Shown: piece by piece, positions 45,551 to 55,207 of the stretch | How the letters are laid out: each line of letters begins with the position of its first letter | Numbering within the stretch: position 1 is the first letter of the stretch | Assembly: GCF_002127325.2 (NCBI RefSeq) | Contig: NC_035436.2 | Location: forward strand, 27,601,354 to 27,665,353 | DNA length: 64,000 bases | DNA from: Helianthus annuus | Lineage: Eukaryota; Streptophyta; Magnoliopsida; Asterales; Asteraceae | Reading direction: 5' to 3' | Program-made: the position numbers and the translations under genes | Notes under the pieces: model-generated | Seen by the model: the letters and a program-made list of their open reading frames with translations, nothing else | Told to the model about the DNA's origin: nothing | Database searches by the model: none

Positions 45551-46771
45551 ATGCCACCAGCAATTAGAAGAGGAAGAAGAGGCGAAGGGCCGATCACCAC
45601 TCATAATGATCACGAGGCCGGACCTTCAAACATGCGAGCTCCTTCCAGCACGAGGAGCGAAGAACCTCAGAGACGTAGAAGAAACCTCTTTGAGCCAGCA
45701 AGACGGTCTACCTCACACAATTTGACACCTTCATACCGTCACTCTTTTGGACCAAATTCGGAGAACGAGCCCAGTAACCCTCAACCTTTGTTTATACCTC
45801 TCCAGCGATCTGCTTCGCACCGTTCCTATGGCGATCCTACTCCTTTCTTTCAAGGCCGATTTAACCCGGCTGATTGTGTCCAAGAACCAATAGGTTATAA
45901 CCCTTTAGGACCAGAGGATCACTTTTCCGAAGACAACGCGATGGATATAGACGAGGATACAGATCCCGTCGAGCCTGCAAGAGGTACTCCCAATCATCCA
46001 ATCGAGATCTCTGATGGGTCATCATTCCATGGAACACCCTATCAAGGTCCCGACAGTTATCAGGCGAGGTTTAACCAGTGTGATTGGTACTTCACACCTT
46101 CTCACCACTTCTCGCCTCATGAACAGCAGCAGCAGGATCCCTCCGAGGATTCGCGATTCGTGGCAGTTACGCCACCGCCTCCTCCGCCACCAGTTCATCA
46201 AGCACCTCCAGATCCGCCAAGGCGTAGGAGATCAGGCGCGCGGATGTCCACCCGAGGAGGGGAATTTCACTTTAGCACCCCTCACCACTCGAGTGCAAAT
46301 CATTTTCCGCCATTGCCCGAAGAACCACAATTAGGTGAACCTTCGAGTCACCCTGCAGAGGTGAATTCTGCACCAGTTGCACCACCTCCGCCACCATTTG
46401 GCTATGACAATCCGATACCAGCGTACGTCGGTTCCACCGCGTACAACCCGTTTGAGCAGCCGACTCACACTCACTATAATTATGATGCCGACCCATACGT
46501 GGTAGCGGCTAATTACAACGCTCTCCATCCCGAAGGACCTTATGGAAATCCTTGGGGACTAGGATACTCAGCTCATGGGTATCCAGCACGTCCTAGACCT
46601 CCAGTTCAACAACCGTCGCAGCAGCCACGTTTCTCCCCATCGGAGCAGGAAGAAATCCTCCACCGTCTAAACCGAGTGGAACGAGACTTTGAACAAGAAC
46701 ATAAAAGTAATCGTGGATTCCTCAAAGGCCTAGCAAACCTACTGAAAGGGAGGAAGAAACGAGATCATTAG
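45551..46771 (+). CDS. Extra proline-rich ORF upstream of gag in Gypsy-2
   Basis: An intact ATG-to-stop frame of 406 codons lies on the sense strand 160 bases after the PBS, where Tekay-type elements usually have only leader. It begins basic (MPPAIRRGRRGEGP), then is rich in Pro, Ser, His and Tyr, with an acidic patch (residues about 118-145), a Pro run (VTPPPPPPPVHQAPPDPP), an Arg-rich RRRRSGARMS and a charged, probably helical tail ending GLANLLKGRKKRDH. No zinc knuckle, protease or known catalytic motif is visible. It may be an RNA- or particle-associated accessory protein, but I do not recognise a named family. It stayed open while gag-pol acquired three lesions, which is notable but not proof of selection. 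Confidence 0.65.
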   Translation: MPPAIRRGRRGEGPITTHNDHEAGPSNMRAPSSTRSEEPQRRRRNLFEPARRSTSHNLTPSYRHSFGPNSENEPSNPQPLFIPLQRSASHRSYGDPTPFFQGRFNPADCVQEPIGYNPLGPEDHFSEDNAMDIDEDTDPVEPARGTPNHPIEISDGSSFHGTPYQGPDSYQARFNQCDWYFTPSHHFSPHEQQQQDPSEDSRFVAVTPPPPPPPVHQAPPDPPRRRRSGARMSTRGGEFHFSTPHHSSANHFPPLPEEPQLGEPSSHPAEVNSAPVAPPPPPFGYDNPIPAYVGSTAYNPFEQPTHTHYNYDADPYVVAANYNALHPEGPYGNPWGLGYSAHGYPARPRPPVQQPSQQPRFSPSEQEEILHRLNRVERDFEQEHKSNRGFLKGLANLLKGRKKRDH

Positions 46772-46804
46772 TCTCTTTATGTACTATAGTATTTACTATT
46801 ACCA

Positions 46805-46940
46805 TCAAGTCCCTGCGAGGACATTTGTCTTAAGTATTTTAGTCTCTGCGTGGACATTTATCGTGTTTAGTCCCTGCGTGGACAATTGCATTTCAGTCCC
46901 TGCGTGGACTTATCTTTTAGTCCCTGTGCGGACATCAATC
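46805..46940 (+). repeat. TCCCTGCGTGGAC repeats after the upstream ORF
   Basis: Five imperfect units of about 25-33 bases share TTTAGTCCCTGCGTGGACA. At least one further unit lies across the solo LTR, at 49803-49850, so the array was one tract before that insertion. Confidence 0.8.
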
Positions 46941-47287
46941 TATGTATTTGGTCTGTAACGCCTCGCGTTTTTGAACTTTCTATTTATAGCTTGTTGACTT
47001 GTACTGTCCTATTTTAGACAATTGTACTCTCAGTCAACTTAATCGAATTTCGAGACTTGAATCATAATAAAAAATTGCATTGTTTTAATCCTATTCTTGT
47101 TTTAATACTATGTTATGTTATCGCACTTGAAAGCACGTTAAACTATGTCAAACACGTAAAAATAATTGAAAGATATCCAAATCTCGGTTCTTGAATCAAG
47201 CGTTGCCAAGAGATTACCCTAAACCAGACAAAATCGGGAATTCGTACGTTAATTCGGTAATTTTCCAGAAATTTGGATTAAATCAAA

Positions 47288-47311
47288 TAAATATATATAT
47301 ATATATATATA
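47288..47311. repeat. (AT)n microsatellite
   Basis: About twelve AT units inside the solo LTR, in a wider AT-rich tract to 47410. Confidence 0.85.
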
Positions 47312-47639
47312 TATCAATATTTAATAAACAAATACAATATATATATTTTATAAATATAATATATATTCTTAACACATATATAATAATTAAGTTAATTAAT
47401 TAAATTAATACTTTAAGTAAATAAATAAAGTTTTTTTTTTCTTGTAATATGAAATGAATAATTAAATAAAAGAAATTTTATTGAATTTAGTTAGTTTAAG
47501 CTAACTAGGTTGGTAAATGTTTTGTAACATTGGAAGTAAGCCTAACTCTGTTAGTTTTATGAAGCAAATCACTAACTGAGTTAGAAAACTCAGTTAGTGC
47601 AGTTAAGTGTCAAAAAGGAGAACAAAAAGGGGATAAACC

Positions 47640-47715
47640 CCCTGGAACCAGAATCGAACTCGCGACCTACAGTTCAAACGCAAGAGACTTAACCAATTTA
47701 TCCTCCTAATAGGAG
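47640..47715 (-). repeat. tRNA-like sequence, possible SINE head
   Basis: The minus strand has a T-arm-like B box (AGTTCGATTCT) and, about 30 bases upstream, TTGGTTAAGTC, which is close to a Pol III A box. The acceptor stem is not convincing. Either a decayed tRNA-derived SINE or a tRNA pseudogene. Confidence 0.3.
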
Positions 47716-48290
47716 CTGATATATTGGTTAATTAATTTATTTTATACTGACTTTCCAAAATTAAACTCATGATTTCCCGCCTAACCGAACGCGTGTACAG
47801 ACGGTCAACACTTTCCATCCTTCTCGATCTCGTGATTTCCGGCCATAATTGCTGACTACCATGTATACGAATCAATCACTGAAGGTTTCCTTTCTCGACA
47901 CGAAATCACAACCACTTTCCAAGTCCCGAATCTCCTATATATACCCGAGTCTTCCCTTTCGATCACAACACATCTCGACCCACTCTCCTTCTCTCTCGTT
48001 TGCAGAATCCATCATTTACCGGAGTTCGATAACACGTCGCCGGAAATCTCAACCGCTCGTCGGAGCATCGCCGGAGAAGACAACCGGAGCCGTCCTCTCG
48101 CCGTAATCCTTTCATGAGCACGTTTCGGTATATATCTTTCTTTTTTTTTTAACTGTTTCATACATCTGTGATCAAACTAGCTCGAAGTTCTGATTAAATC
48201 ACGTTGACTGTGTAATACGGTTCTTTTTGAAGATAATAATGAAGTTCTGATCTAAATTAAGTTAAATAAAAACACGAAGACAACACCAAA

Positions 48291-48361
48291 CTGGACTTGG
48301 TCCAGTGGTTTTGCCACCGATTGTTTCCCAAAGGGCGCAGGTTCGAGTCCTGCTGCCCGGT
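48291..48361 (+). repeat. tRNA-like sequence with intact A and B boxes, possible SINE head
   Basis: TGGTCCAGTGG (48298-48308) fits the Pol III A box and GGTTCGAGTCC (48340-48350) fits the B box exactly. The T arm has a perfect five-base stem (GCAGG/CCTGC). The acceptor ends pair only partly and no clear anticodon arm is seen, so it is not called a functional tRNA. Confidence 0.45.
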
Positions 48362-48555
48362 TTCTTCGCTGGTTGTGTTGAACGTTGTGGGTCACTATTG
48401 GGCTCAGTTAGGGGCCGGCCTGTTGGGCCTAAATCTTTTTGTTAATTTGTTAACTAACAGTAAAATCAGTATTTTTTTATTAATAACAGAATTATTATTA
48501 ATAGCAGAAATGTTATTAGTATAAGAAATTTTATTATTATAAATTAATCAGAATT

Positions 48556-48557
48556 TA

Positions 48558-48595
<38 letters not shown>
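48556..48595. repeat. (ATT)n microsatellite
   Basis: About thirteen ATT units inside the solo LTR. Confidence 0.85.
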
Positions 48596-48597
<2 letters not shown>

Positions 48598-49310
48598 AAT
48601 CAGAATTTTTGATATTATATACAATCAAATTATTATTACTTATGACATATGTAAAATCAGAAATTTTGTTTTTATTCTGTTATTATATGTAATCAGAAAT
48701 ATTTCTAAAATTTGTAGATATTTAGAGATTATAATCCTCCAAGATTTAAACTCGGAAATTTTTATACTTGTTATCATCACATTTAATATAAATAAAAGTA
48801 TTTTAGAAACTATCTATTTTAACAAGATAAATTCAAATATTATGAATCAGTTAGATTAATTACCATATTACTAAGATTGTTATTTTGTTTTAATATTAAC
48901 CATCACATCTTATTGTTTAGATATTATCATTCAACGAATTAAGATTCCACACTGGTACCAATTTCCATTATCATGTAAATCATTTTACCAATCTTAAATT
49001 AACGTATTCCCAAATTACAATAGGGTAAATCTCTTGTGCTTGTTACAACTCCCTTGGATCCAATTCACTCTCTAATCTCTTTTCCAAGAAACGCAACGCA
49101 ATCTAAGGTGAGTATACTCGATCCCATTTTCGTTTTAAACACATTTGGGTGCAACATGTATTCTCTATTCAAATTACACATCACTTGAGTCTTGTTTTAA
49201 TCACACTCTATCCACATTTAAACATGAAACAATTTGATGCTTGTTAATCTCTTATGCTATGCAAGTTGAACGTGTTAATCGCAATGCCCTTGAGTCTTGG
49301 GGTCTTGCGA

Positions 49311-49450
49311 TGTTGAACGATATGTGAACGATATGTGAACGATGTTGAACGATGTTGAACGATATGTGAACGATGTTGAACGATGTTGAACGATGTTGAA
49401 CGATGTTGAACGAGATTGAACGAGATTGAACGATGTTGAACGATATTGAA
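49311..49450. repeat. 10-bp minisatellite, GATGTTGAAC units
   Basis: About fourteen units of GTTGAACGAT with ATGTGAACGAT variants (10-11 bases each). Spacers are absent. Confidence 0.85.
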
Positions 49451-49802
49451 TGGCAAAGTAGTAACTTGTATCATTGTATTCATGTTGGATATGAGCACAT
49501 TTAAACACTTTATTCTACTATACTATGTATCCAACTTGTATACTCGCCAACATATTTTTGTTGATTTTATTTTAATACATGTTGCAGGTTGTTAGACGAA
49601 GTTATCAAGAAAACAAGCTAGGATGGCTTTAGAAACCCATTTCAGCAATTAAACAATGCTCGAATTTATGTTTACTACTTGAAACAATGTATAAGCATTT
49701 ATGAAATTGAATTTAATTCATATTGCCATAATTAGTGTTATGTTGTTTTGAGCAATTTGTTCGTCTCATCCCGATGTTTCCGCCATCGGTTGGGGTGTGA
49801 CA

Positions 49803-50598
49803 TGGTCCCTGCGTGGACTTGTTTTCTGTAAACCTCTGCGTAGGTATTTATCTATTAAAAAGTCCCGTTTAGGGCAGTATGTAATCTTTTACATGTAATG
49901 GAATGTTAAGTTATAAATTTCATTCTGTTATTATATACATTCTTATACGAAATAAATCAAAAATCATTCCTTTTAAATTAATCTACATACTAAATAAAGA
50001 ATCTTAATGGTGAAACCTAGCCTGGTGTCATTATTAAGACCCGGCCAAAATGGTAAGACCTGATTAAAAGATTTAGATTCTTGTTAACCTCTGTAAACAT
50101 GTTAACGTTCTTGGCAGATGTGATTCGTTAAAATCACACGCGTCATTCTTATATACGAATCCATCAAGGGATTCCAAAACCCAAATTAATGGTTGGTAAA
50201 TCATGGGTTAAGTCGTCAATAAAGATAATCATTATTAAACATCCATTAGTGATGTAGTGCCTACGGGCCATACTTATTGTCATATAAGACAAAAGACAGT
50301 TGTAGTCTATCTCCCTGTTAGAAAAGGTAACAGAACTATGGTTCAAACCTTCATGCCTTGATTCTCTAAAATCCCGGCTTATATTATAAAACGTCCTTGT
50401 GACTAGGATTTTGTGCCACTGACAATATTGTTTGTAATTAGGATAAGTTATATTCAAATCCTAAAAGAAAGTGAGTAACAAATTAACCAGATATTGTCTA
50501 TGTTTACCATGGTTAATGAATTGCCATAAAAGACAATTCCATAATAAACTCCTAAATAAAACTTTGTCATTATCTTCTGTAGCAGATTCGAGTTTGCA
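49803..50598 (+). other. Rest of Gypsy-2 leader before gag
   Basis: Apart from the last TCCCTGCGTGGAC repeat units at its start, I see no gene or motif in this stretch. Confidence 0.7.
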
Positions 50599-51573
50599 AT
50601 GGCTGACCCAAGTGGAGTTAATAGTCAATCAAAGGAGGATGAAAATGATAATGCCCAAATTCACATAACGGGCGCTGAATTGAAAGCTTTGGTAGACAAC
50701 ACTGTGAAGACGGCCTTAGATCGTCAATATGAAGAGTACAGTGAGTCTCGAAGCAGGACCTTATCTACACCACACACAAAGCCAAGAACCCATTCTAAAT
50801 CTCACAGCAAACCACCCTCGACTCCGGCTAAGCCTAAGAAGGACGACGATCGACACTCATCCAATGAGAATAGTGTCCGTCCTAAGGAGAAAGTGTTCGA
50901 TAATGCATCTCGCGCCAAGGGTTGCACCTATAAGTATTTCGTTTCTTGCAAACCCCGAGATTTCACTGGGGAAAAGGGTGCTGTGGATTGCATGACCTGG
51001 TTAGACGAAATGGACACAGTTGTGGACATAAGTGGTTGTGCTGAGAGGGATGTGGTGAAGTTTGTATCCCAGTCGTTCAAGGGTGAAGCCCTAGCGTGGT
51101 GGAGATCTCTGGTTCAAGCCTCTGGGAAGGCTGTTTTGTATAGCATGACATGGGAGGAATTTATCGCTCTCATCAAGGAAAATTACTGCCCTCAGCACGA
51201 GGTTGAGAAGATCGAGTCTGATTTCCTATCGCTGGTCATGAAGAACCTGGACTGCCAGGCTTATCTCACGAGTTTCAACACTCTGTCAAGATTGGTTCCG
51301 TACCTTGTAACACCGGAACCCAAACGGATCGCGCGCTTCATTGGGGGTTTGGCCCCAGAAATAAAAGCTAGCGTGAAGGCTTCTAGGCCTGCTACCTTAA
51401 GATCCGTGGCAGATATATCTCTGACTCTCACACTAGATGCAGTGAGACAGGGATCGTTGAGAAGTGCTGATAGTGAGAAGAGGAAGCGTGAAGATGATGA
51501 TTCACGGAGGTCTAGCAAGAAGCACCGGGGAAATCGTGACCACAAGAGGGGGGTCAGAGAACAAAAAGAATGA
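50599..51573 (+). CDS. Gypsy-2 gag (capsid part)
   Basis: A true ATG opens a 324-codon frame with a charged, Ser/Pro-rich N-terminus. The retrotransposon gag core at about residues 110-265 includes FVSQSFKGEALAWWRSL, TWEEFIALIKENYCPQHE and PKRIARFIGGLAPEIKA. A basic tail (KKHRGNRDHKR) follows, and the frame ends early at 51571-51573. The next frame (51464-52564) picks up the same protein with the zinc knuckles. The change of frame coincides with a run of six G at 51548-51553; with one G fewer the reading is continuous, as in related elements. Gag forms the particle that holds the element RNA. Confidence 0.88.
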   Translation: MADPSGVNSQSKEDENDNAQIHITGAELKALVDNTVKTALDRQYEEYSESRSRTLSTPHTKPRTHSKSHSKPPSTPAKPKKDDDRHSSNENSVRPKEKVFDNASRAKGCTYKYFVSCKPRDFTGEKGAVDCMTWLDEMDTVVDISGCAERDVVKFVSQSFKGEALAWWRSLVQASGKAVLYSMTWEEFIALIKENYCPQHEVEKIESDFLSLVMKNLDCQAYLTSFNTLSRLVPYLVTPEPKRIARFIGGLAPEIKASVKASRPATLRSVADISLTLTLDAVRQGSLRSADSEKRKREDDDSRRSSKKHRGNRDHKRGVREQKE

Positions 51574-52564
51574 TCGACAGTCGGGCGATAAGCCCATGTG
51601 CAAGGTCTGTCAGAAGCACCATTTTGGAAGGTGCAGGTTTGAAAAGAAATCCCAACCGAAGGCGTGTGGGATATGCAAGTCCTCTGAGCATAGGACTCTT
51701 GAGTGCAAGAATCTCAAGGATGCAACTTGTTATAGTTGCAATGAGAAAGGGCACATCAAGACTAACTGCCCGAAGATAGTGAAGAAGGCTGAAGATGGGA
51801 AAAAGACCAATGCGAGGGTCTTTCAGATGTATGTTAAAGAGGCTATCCAGAACGACAACGTCATAACCGGTACATTCCTTACCAATGAAGTATTCGCAAG
51901 AGTGTTATTTGATTCTGGAGCAGATAAATCCTTTGTGGACGATAAGTTCTGCAAGTTATTAAAATTGCCTGTTAAAACCTTGAATGTGAAATATGAAGTA
52001 GAACTAGCTGATGGGACTATGGGAACAGTTTCAACTGTTTTAGATGGATGTGTTATATCCATTAGGAATCACTCATTTCCTTTATCCATGTTACCCTTTA
52101 AACTCGCTGGTTTCGACGTAGTATTGGGTATGGATTGGTTATCGCATAACCAAGCCCAGATTGTATGCAACAAGAAACAAGTGGTAATCAAGACTTCTTC
52201 TGGAGAACCATTTACCATCCAAGGAGATACTCAACATGGATTGCCTGCACATGTAACTATGTTAAAGGCATCCAGATGTTTGAAGAAAGGATGTGTCATT
52301 TATATGGCACATGTGACTATCGGTGAGGAGAAACCCAAAATTGAAGACATCCCAGTCATCTCTGACTATCCTGAAGTATTCCCGGAAGAACTGCCTGGTT
52401 TGCCACCAGACAGGCAAGTAGAATTCAGTATCGACATCATACCAGGAGCCGCGCCTATTGCAAGAGCACCGTATAGATTGGCACCCACGGAAATGAAAGA
52501 ATTGAGGACGCAGCTAGATGATCTGCTGGCCAAGGGATTTGTTAGACCAAGTTCATCTCCTTAG
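51464..52564 (+). pseudogene. Gypsy-2 gag zinc knuckles, protease and RT start
   Basis: The frame is +1 relative to gag and continues it. It holds a first Cys/His cluster (CKVCQKHHFGRC) and two CCHC-type knuckles (CGICKSSEHRTLEC, CYSCNEKGHIKTNC). The aspartic protease follows (VLFDSGADKSFV, GMDWL) and then the first RT residues (APYRLAPTEMKELRTQL). It stops at TAG 52562-52564 ([20 protein letters not shown]), where relatives have tryptophan. A TGG-to-TAG transition at 52563 explains it. Confidence 0.88.
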
Positions 52565-54094
52565 GGAGCACCAATCCTGTTCGTCAAGAAGAAAGATGGT
52601 TCGATGCGCCTATGCATCGATTACCACGAGCTGAATAAAGTTACAATCAAGAATAGGTATCCTTTGCCCAGGATCGACGATTTGTTCGATCAGTTGCAAG
52701 GAGCGAGCTATTTCTCCAAGATTGACCTACGGTCAGGCTACCATCAATTGAAGGTCAAGGACGAAGATGTGCATAAAACTGCGTTTAGGACTCGTTATGG
52801 TCATTTCGAGTTCCTAGTGATGCCTTTCGGGCTCACTAATGCACATGCCGCATTCATGGATCTCATGAATCGCGTTTGCAAGCCTTATTTGGATAAATTT
52901 GTCATTGTCTTCATCGATGACATCCTCATCTATTCAAAGAGTCAAGCTGACCACGAGAAGCATCTTGGATGCATTCTTAAATTGCTTCATCAAGAAAAGT
53001 TGTATGCCAAGTTCTCTAAATGTGAATTTTGGCTACAAGAAGTTCAATTCCTTGGACATGTTGTGAGTGAACGTGGTATCCAAGTGGATCCTGCCAAAGT
53101 TGAAGCCGTCATGAATTGGCAGGAGCCGAAGACACCTACGGAGATCCGCAGTTTCATAGGTCTAGCAGGATACTACAGACGCTTCATCGAAAACTTCTCA
53201 AGAATTGCTGCACCTCTAACTTCCTTGACTAGGAAGAGTATAAAGTTCAATTGGGGCCCTAAGCAGCAAGAAGCTTTCGATATCCTAAAGCAAAAGCTGA
53301 GCAATGCTCCAGTGTTGACATTGCCGGAAGGAATGGAAGAATTTGTCGTATATTGTGATGCATCGCACACCGGCATGGGTTGTGTGCTTATGCAGAGGGG
53401 CAAGGTGATTGCCTATGCGTCACGACAATTGAAAGTGCATGAAAAGAATTACACCACCCATGACTTGGAGTTGGGTGCCGTTGTATTTGCACTAAAGCTT
53501 TGGAGGCATTACTTATATGGCATTAAATTTGTGATCTATTCTGATCACAAAAGCCTTCAACATCTATTCAATCAGAAAGATTTGAATATGAGGCAGCGAC
53601 GTTGGATGGAAACTCTGAACGATTATGACTGTGAAATAAGATACCATCCAGGCAAGGCCAATGTAGTCACAGATGCCTTGAGCAGAAAAGAAAGGGTGAA
53701 ACCAATAAGGATCCATGCCAAGAGCATTGAAATCAAGAACAGTCTGAATGAACGATTGTTAGCTGCACAGAAGGAAGCTGTGTTAGAAGCTAACTATCCA
53801 AACGAAAAGCTAGGAGTAACTGAAGAGCAGTTATCCTATGGCAAAGACGGAATTCTGAGATTGAATGGAAGGATATGGGTACCTGTTTATGGAGGTCTTC
53901 GTGACGTTATCCTTCAGGAAACCCACAGTTCCCGATATTCCGTTCATCTTGGTGCTGATAAAATGTACCAGGACTTGAAGGCAAACTTTTGGTGGATAGG
54001 CTTGAAAAAGTCTATAGCCACCTACGTAGCAAAGTGTTTGACTTGTGCGCAAGTGAAAGCTGAGCATCAAAAGCCGTCAGGCTTGCTACAATAG
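52565..54094 (+). pseudogene. Gypsy-2 reverse transcriptase, RNase H and integrase zinc finger
   Basis: The reading continues in frame after the TAG with [22 protein letters not shown] motifs are [34 protein letters not shown] and the catalytic FIDDILIYS. RNase H shows [34 protein letters not shown] and VTDALSRKE. The integrase HHCC finger follows ([10 protein letters not shown] ... CLTCAQV). It stops at TAG 54092-54094, where relatives have glutamine (C-to-T). Apart from these single stops the domain is well preserved. Confidence 0.9.
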
Positions 54095-55171
54095 CCTGAA
54101 TTTCCCGAGTGGAAATGGGAAATGGTGACGGTGGATTTCATCACCAAGTTGCCAAAGACAAAGAAAGGAAACGATACAATATGGGTAATAGTTGATAGAC
54201 TGACTAAGTCAGCACATTTCCTACCCATAAAGGAGACTCATAGCTCCCATATATTAGCTCAGTTGTTTGTAGATAAGATTGTAGCCCTTCATGACGTGCC
54301 CGTGTCTATCATCTCTGATAGAGATACCAGATACACGTCACACTTTTGGAAAAGTTTCCAACAATCTTTGGGCACACGATTGAATTTTAGTACGGCTTAC
54401 CACCCCCAGACAGATGGACAGAGTGAGCGTACTATCCAAACGTTGGAAGACATGTTCCGTGCATGTGCGATCGACTTAGGTGGTAGCTGGGATAACCACC
54501 TGCCATTGGTCGAATTCTCCTATAACAACCGCTACCATACCAGCATTAAGGCTGCACCTTTTGAAGCTTTATATGGTAGAAAATGTAGAACGCCCGTTTG
54601 TTGGGCAGAAGTTGGAGATGTCCAGATGACAGGACCTGATATAATATTCGAAACAACGGACAAGATTGTCCAAATTCGTGATCGATTGAAAGTTGCCCAA
54701 GACAGGCAGAAAAGCTACGCAGATTTGAAGCGTAAGCCTTTCAATTTCGAAGTAGGCGACAAGGTTTTGCTTAAGGTATCACCGTGGAAGGGGGTGATGC
54801 GATTCGGTAAGAAAGGCAAACTAAGCCCGAGATATATTGGACCTTTCGAGGTAATCGAACATGTCGGATCGGTTGCCTACAAATTAAACTTACTAGAAGA
54901 GCTCAGTGGTATCCACAATGTGTTCCACATCTGTAACTTAAAGAAGTGTTTCGCTGACGAATCGCTGGTTATACCGCATACAGATGTACACATCGATGAG
55001 AGCTTAAAGTTCGTTGAGAAACCTGTGTCGATCGAGGATCGACAGGTTAAGAAACTTCGCAGGAAGTATATACCGATTGTGAAGGTAAAATGGGATGCCT
55101 GTAGAGGTCCCGAATACACGTGGGAGGTAGAGTCCACGATGAAAGAAAAGTACCCTCATTTATTTCAATAA
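54095..55171 (+). CDS. Gypsy-2 integrase core, GPY/F module and chromodomain-like tail
   Basis: The frame is open from the preceding stop to TAA at 55169-55171. The DDE core is [24 protein letters not shown] and [15 protein letters not shown]. The [15 protein letters not shown] block, the [19 protein letters not shown] module, the GPY/F motif ([15 protein letters not shown]) and a tail of about 50 residues with [15 protein letters not shown] and [20 protein letters not shown] follow. That tail matches the chromodomain-like end of Tekay/Del chromoviruses, thought to steer integration toward marked chromatin. Integrase inserts the cDNA into nuclear DNA. The apparent first Met is internal to the polyprotein. 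Confidence 0.9.
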   Translation, partial: PEFPEWKWEMVTVDFITKLPKTKKGNDTIWVIVDRLTKSAHFLPIKETHSSHILAQLFVDKIVALHDVPVSIISDRDTRYTSHFWKSFQQSLGTRLNFSTAYHPQTDGQSERTIQTLEDMFRACAIDLGGSWDNHLPLVEFSYNNRYHTSIKAAPFEALYGRKCRTPVCWAEVGDVQMTGPDIIFETTDKIVQIRDRLKVAQDRQKSYADLKRKPFNFEVGDKVLLKVSPWKGVMRFGKKGKLSPRYIGPFEVIEHVGSVAYKLNLLEELSGIHNVFHICNLKKCFADESLVIPHTDVHIDESLKFVEKPVSIEDRQVKKLRRKYIPIVKVKWDACRGPEYTWEVESTMKEKYPHLFQ

Positions 55172-55194
55172 ATCTCGAGGTCAAGATTTCTTTT

Positions 55195-55207
55195 AAGGGG
55201 GTGAGGA
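55195..55207 (+). other. Gypsy-2 polypurine tract
   Basis: AAGGGGGTGAGGA lies directly before the 3' LTR start TGTAACACCTC. Confidence 0.85.

Larger units (their letters stand above)
46954..49802 (+). repeat. Solo LTR (2.85 kb) in Gypsy-2 leader, TSD TGGTC
   Basis: Starts TGTAACGCCTCG, ends GGGGTGTGACA, and is flanked by perfect TGGTC repeats at 46949-46953 and 49803-49807. No internal region, PBS or PPT is present. It contains AT-rich microsatellites, two tRNA-like Pol III modules and a 10-bp minisatellite. The small frames inside are not supported as genes. It is a third Gypsy-type LTR family, distinct from Gypsy-1 and Gypsy-2. Confidence 0.8.

Noticed and set aside
47191..47403. 70-codon ORF with Ile/Tyr repeats
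   Set aside because: Translation of an AT microsatellite inside a solo LTR.
48291..48361. Functional tRNA gene
   Set aside because: A and B boxes and the T arm are good, but the acceptor stem pairs only partly and no anticodon arm is clear.
49311..49450. CRISPR-like regular repeat
   Set aside because: Units of 10-11 bases in direct tandem without spacers, in plant retrotransposon DNA. It is a minisatellite.
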